Below are positions 62,469 through 64,000 of a stretch of 64,000 nucleotides of DNA, piece by piece. The translations under genes and the position numbers were made by a program. This stretch comes from Notospermus geniculatus (lineage: Eukaryota > Nemertea > Pilidiophora > Heteronemertea > Lineidae), in assembly GCA_002633025.1 (NCBI GenBank), contig NMRB01000111.1, positions 150,205 to 214,204 of the forward strand, read 5' to 3'. Within the stretch, counting starts at the first letter, position 1. Each line of letters opens with the position of its first letter. The notes below the pieces were generated by a model that saw only the letters and a program-made list of their open reading frames with translations, did no database searches and had not been told where the DNA came from.

Positions 62469-62888
62469 TGGTTTGAATCCTACAGCAAGGCCTCGTGAGG
62501 TAGGGGGCTTTGCCAAAGTATGAATTCACAAACGAGTTGGGATTTTGTTCATGGTTGAACATCGCGTGTTACACCATCGAGGGCCTCTGCAATACATTGT
62601 ACCTCCATGACCTAACGATCCAAGATGTAAGACCTAAAGACCCTAACTACAAAGCTAAAGCTCAACGACAAAACGAAGATCCTTCCCACTAAGGAACTAC
62701 AAAGCTAAGACCTTCAACTACAAAACGAAGACCCCCCCCACCCCAACTCAGACCCGACCCGCCAAAAAACTAGGACACACCACTACAACTCGCTACAAAA
62801 CTAGGACCAACCCGCTACAAAACTAAGATGCATTGTTGGCAGTATCTACATTACATAGTCTTCTCCATGTACCGGTACTGCGCCTAAA

Positions 62889-63030
62889 GCTGCATTTAGC
62901 TGACACGCGGAATGCGGATTGCGGAACGCGGAAGCGGAAAATGCAATGCATTTTCCCATACAACATATCTTTCCGCCAGGGTTTCCGCGTCCCTATACCG
63001 CATTCCGCGTGTCAGCTAAACGCAGCCTAA
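62889..63030. mobile_element. Foldback element with TTTAGCTGACACGCGGAATG arms
   Basis: CTGCATTTAGCTGACACGCG near 62892 is mirrored by CGCGTGTCAGCTAAACGCAG near 63026, and the GC-rich inner arms (GCGGAATGCGGATTGCGG) also pair partly. Confidence 0.75.
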
Positions 63031-64000
63031 CTCTTTGTCCAACCCTTTCGTAATAATATCAGACTGTTGGAATGATAATATTGTCAGCCTCTATTATAGG
63101 GTCTAACTCCCTCTGACAGCCCTTCCCTTTGTCATCGCTAATCGCCACCGGCTACTGTTGAGAGGATAACACGGAAAAGCTTTTGTTACATCGATAAAGA
63201 ACATCTCGTTTCCTCCATCTAACGCGAGTCCTCCTTCTCAGGTATGTTCGCTAAGGTATCGTAAGAAAAAAACTCGGAAGATTCGCGGTCGCTTTGTATC
63301 AGCCTTCAGCTGGGTGAGATGACACACAAGCGAGGAGTTACGATGCGAGAATTCTCCGAGTGTATGTCTTCTTCAGTGGAAATACGTGTTTGACTTTGAT
63401 CGCTGCTTTTGTAAGAACGTCTTCAACATACACAGCCATATAAAGGCTCGAGGAAGACCGTTTGTTCTTGTACCATTGTTCTTCAAAGACTTGGTTAGCG
63501 AGTTCACTTCTGTCACATCCAGAGCTTATTGCTATTGCATTCATTTGGAAAGATTCCCACAATTCTCTTTGAAAACAAAAGGGATGATTTACGTTTGTTC
63601 TACTCCTTTGAGCACAAAGACGGATTCTGAATCCTTCTAATCCACCAAATCGAAAACATCTTCTTGACATTAGCAGCGGGCTTCAAGTCGAACCGTTTCA
63701 GAATCTTTTAACGGGCGGGTGATCATCACAGATAGACGCCACTTGATATCTAACTGAATGGCAAAGTGCAGGCCTAACTGAGTGCAATATTACTTTTCAT
63801 TGCCCCCGTTTGTGCCATGCCTCCCAGTAAAAGATAGACGGATTAAGCTGTAACGTGACAATGGGGGAGGCACTCATCGACATGTCTCTCTGCTTCTGAG
63901 TGTCTGCCAAACTAAAAGCGGGCACTGGCAAGCAAGCTATTAAGGGGCATTCGCAGTCATACACCTGTTCCAAAGAACCATTTGAGAGTGGGATGGTTCT

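Larger units (their letters stand above)
58127..62692. repeat. Head-to-tail duplication (units about 2.44 and 2.12 kb)
   Basis: Unit 1 is 58127-60569 and unit 2 is 60570-62692. Both start GAGTCATGGTTCTCCTTAGC and end CGAAGATCCTTCCC(G/A)CTAA. The differences are a 217-bp MITE in unit 1, a shorter first minisatellite in unit 2, and scattered substitutions. Confidence 0.92.
36835..64000. other. Repeat mosaic without a recognised gene
   Basis: No exon with family resemblance and matching splice sites was found on either strand. The contents that I can support (tandem duplications, minisatellites, small DNA transposons and one SINE) are listed separately. Open frames in duplicated blocks are probably chance, as argued under the rejected items. 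The last 1 kb (63030-64000) shows nothing I can name. Confidence 0.5.

Overview
This is eukaryotic, intron-rich DNA from a marine invertebrate. I favour an invertebrate deuterostome (echinoderm, hemichordate or cephalochordate). The reasons are GT-AG introns of 0.1-3 kb, metazoan septin and RNF10 genes, a degraded chondroitin/dermatan-type sulfotransferase, abundant short foldback elements and tRNA-derived SINEs, and frequent short motifs such as aggcctac and tacatgta. The phylum is inference and cannot be settled here. There is one assembly gap (24129-24251) and single ambiguous bases at 6203 and 37732.

Layout. 1-9264: no gene recognised; foldback elements and an unusual minisatellite (6570-6882) lie here, together with the likely septin 3' UTR. 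9265-19840 (minus): a septin of the SEPT1/2/4/5 subgroup, ten coding exons that join in frame to 372 residues, plus an in-frame 66-nt candidate cassette exon. 19841-24480: intergenic, with a head-to-head pair of tRNA-derived SINEs. 26036-30582 (minus): a complete RNF10-like RING E3 ligase gene, 13 coding exons, 773 residues. 30583-32082: a probable bidirectional, TATA-less promoter region. 32083-33797 (plus): a six-exon gene for a 315-residue basic protein that I do not recognise, with an RVTF PP1-docking-type motif. 35958-36834 (plus): a sulfotransferase pseudogene whose conserved blocks are scattered over three frames.

From about 37 kb to the end I see no functional gene. This part is a mosaic of head-to-tail duplications (38.5-39.9, 40.6-49.2, 49.5-50.6, 55.9-57.8 and 58.1-62.7 kb), minisatellites and small DNA transposons. 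Some duplicate pairs give an empty-site/filled-site comparison that dates an insertion: a 279-bp SINE at 45598 and a 217-bp MITE at 60081. These duplications may be genuine or may be uncollapsed haplotypes.

Functionally the three genes are ordinary housekeeping or cytoskeletal loci: a GTPase of septin filaments, a ubiquitin ligase and an unknown nuclear-type basic protein. The most interesting material is the possible alternative exon in the septin switch-I loop, two families of foldback elements whose arms differ between members but match within each member, and two minisatellites whose units are transcription-factor-like sites (estrogen-response-element-like palindromes and CCAAT boxes).
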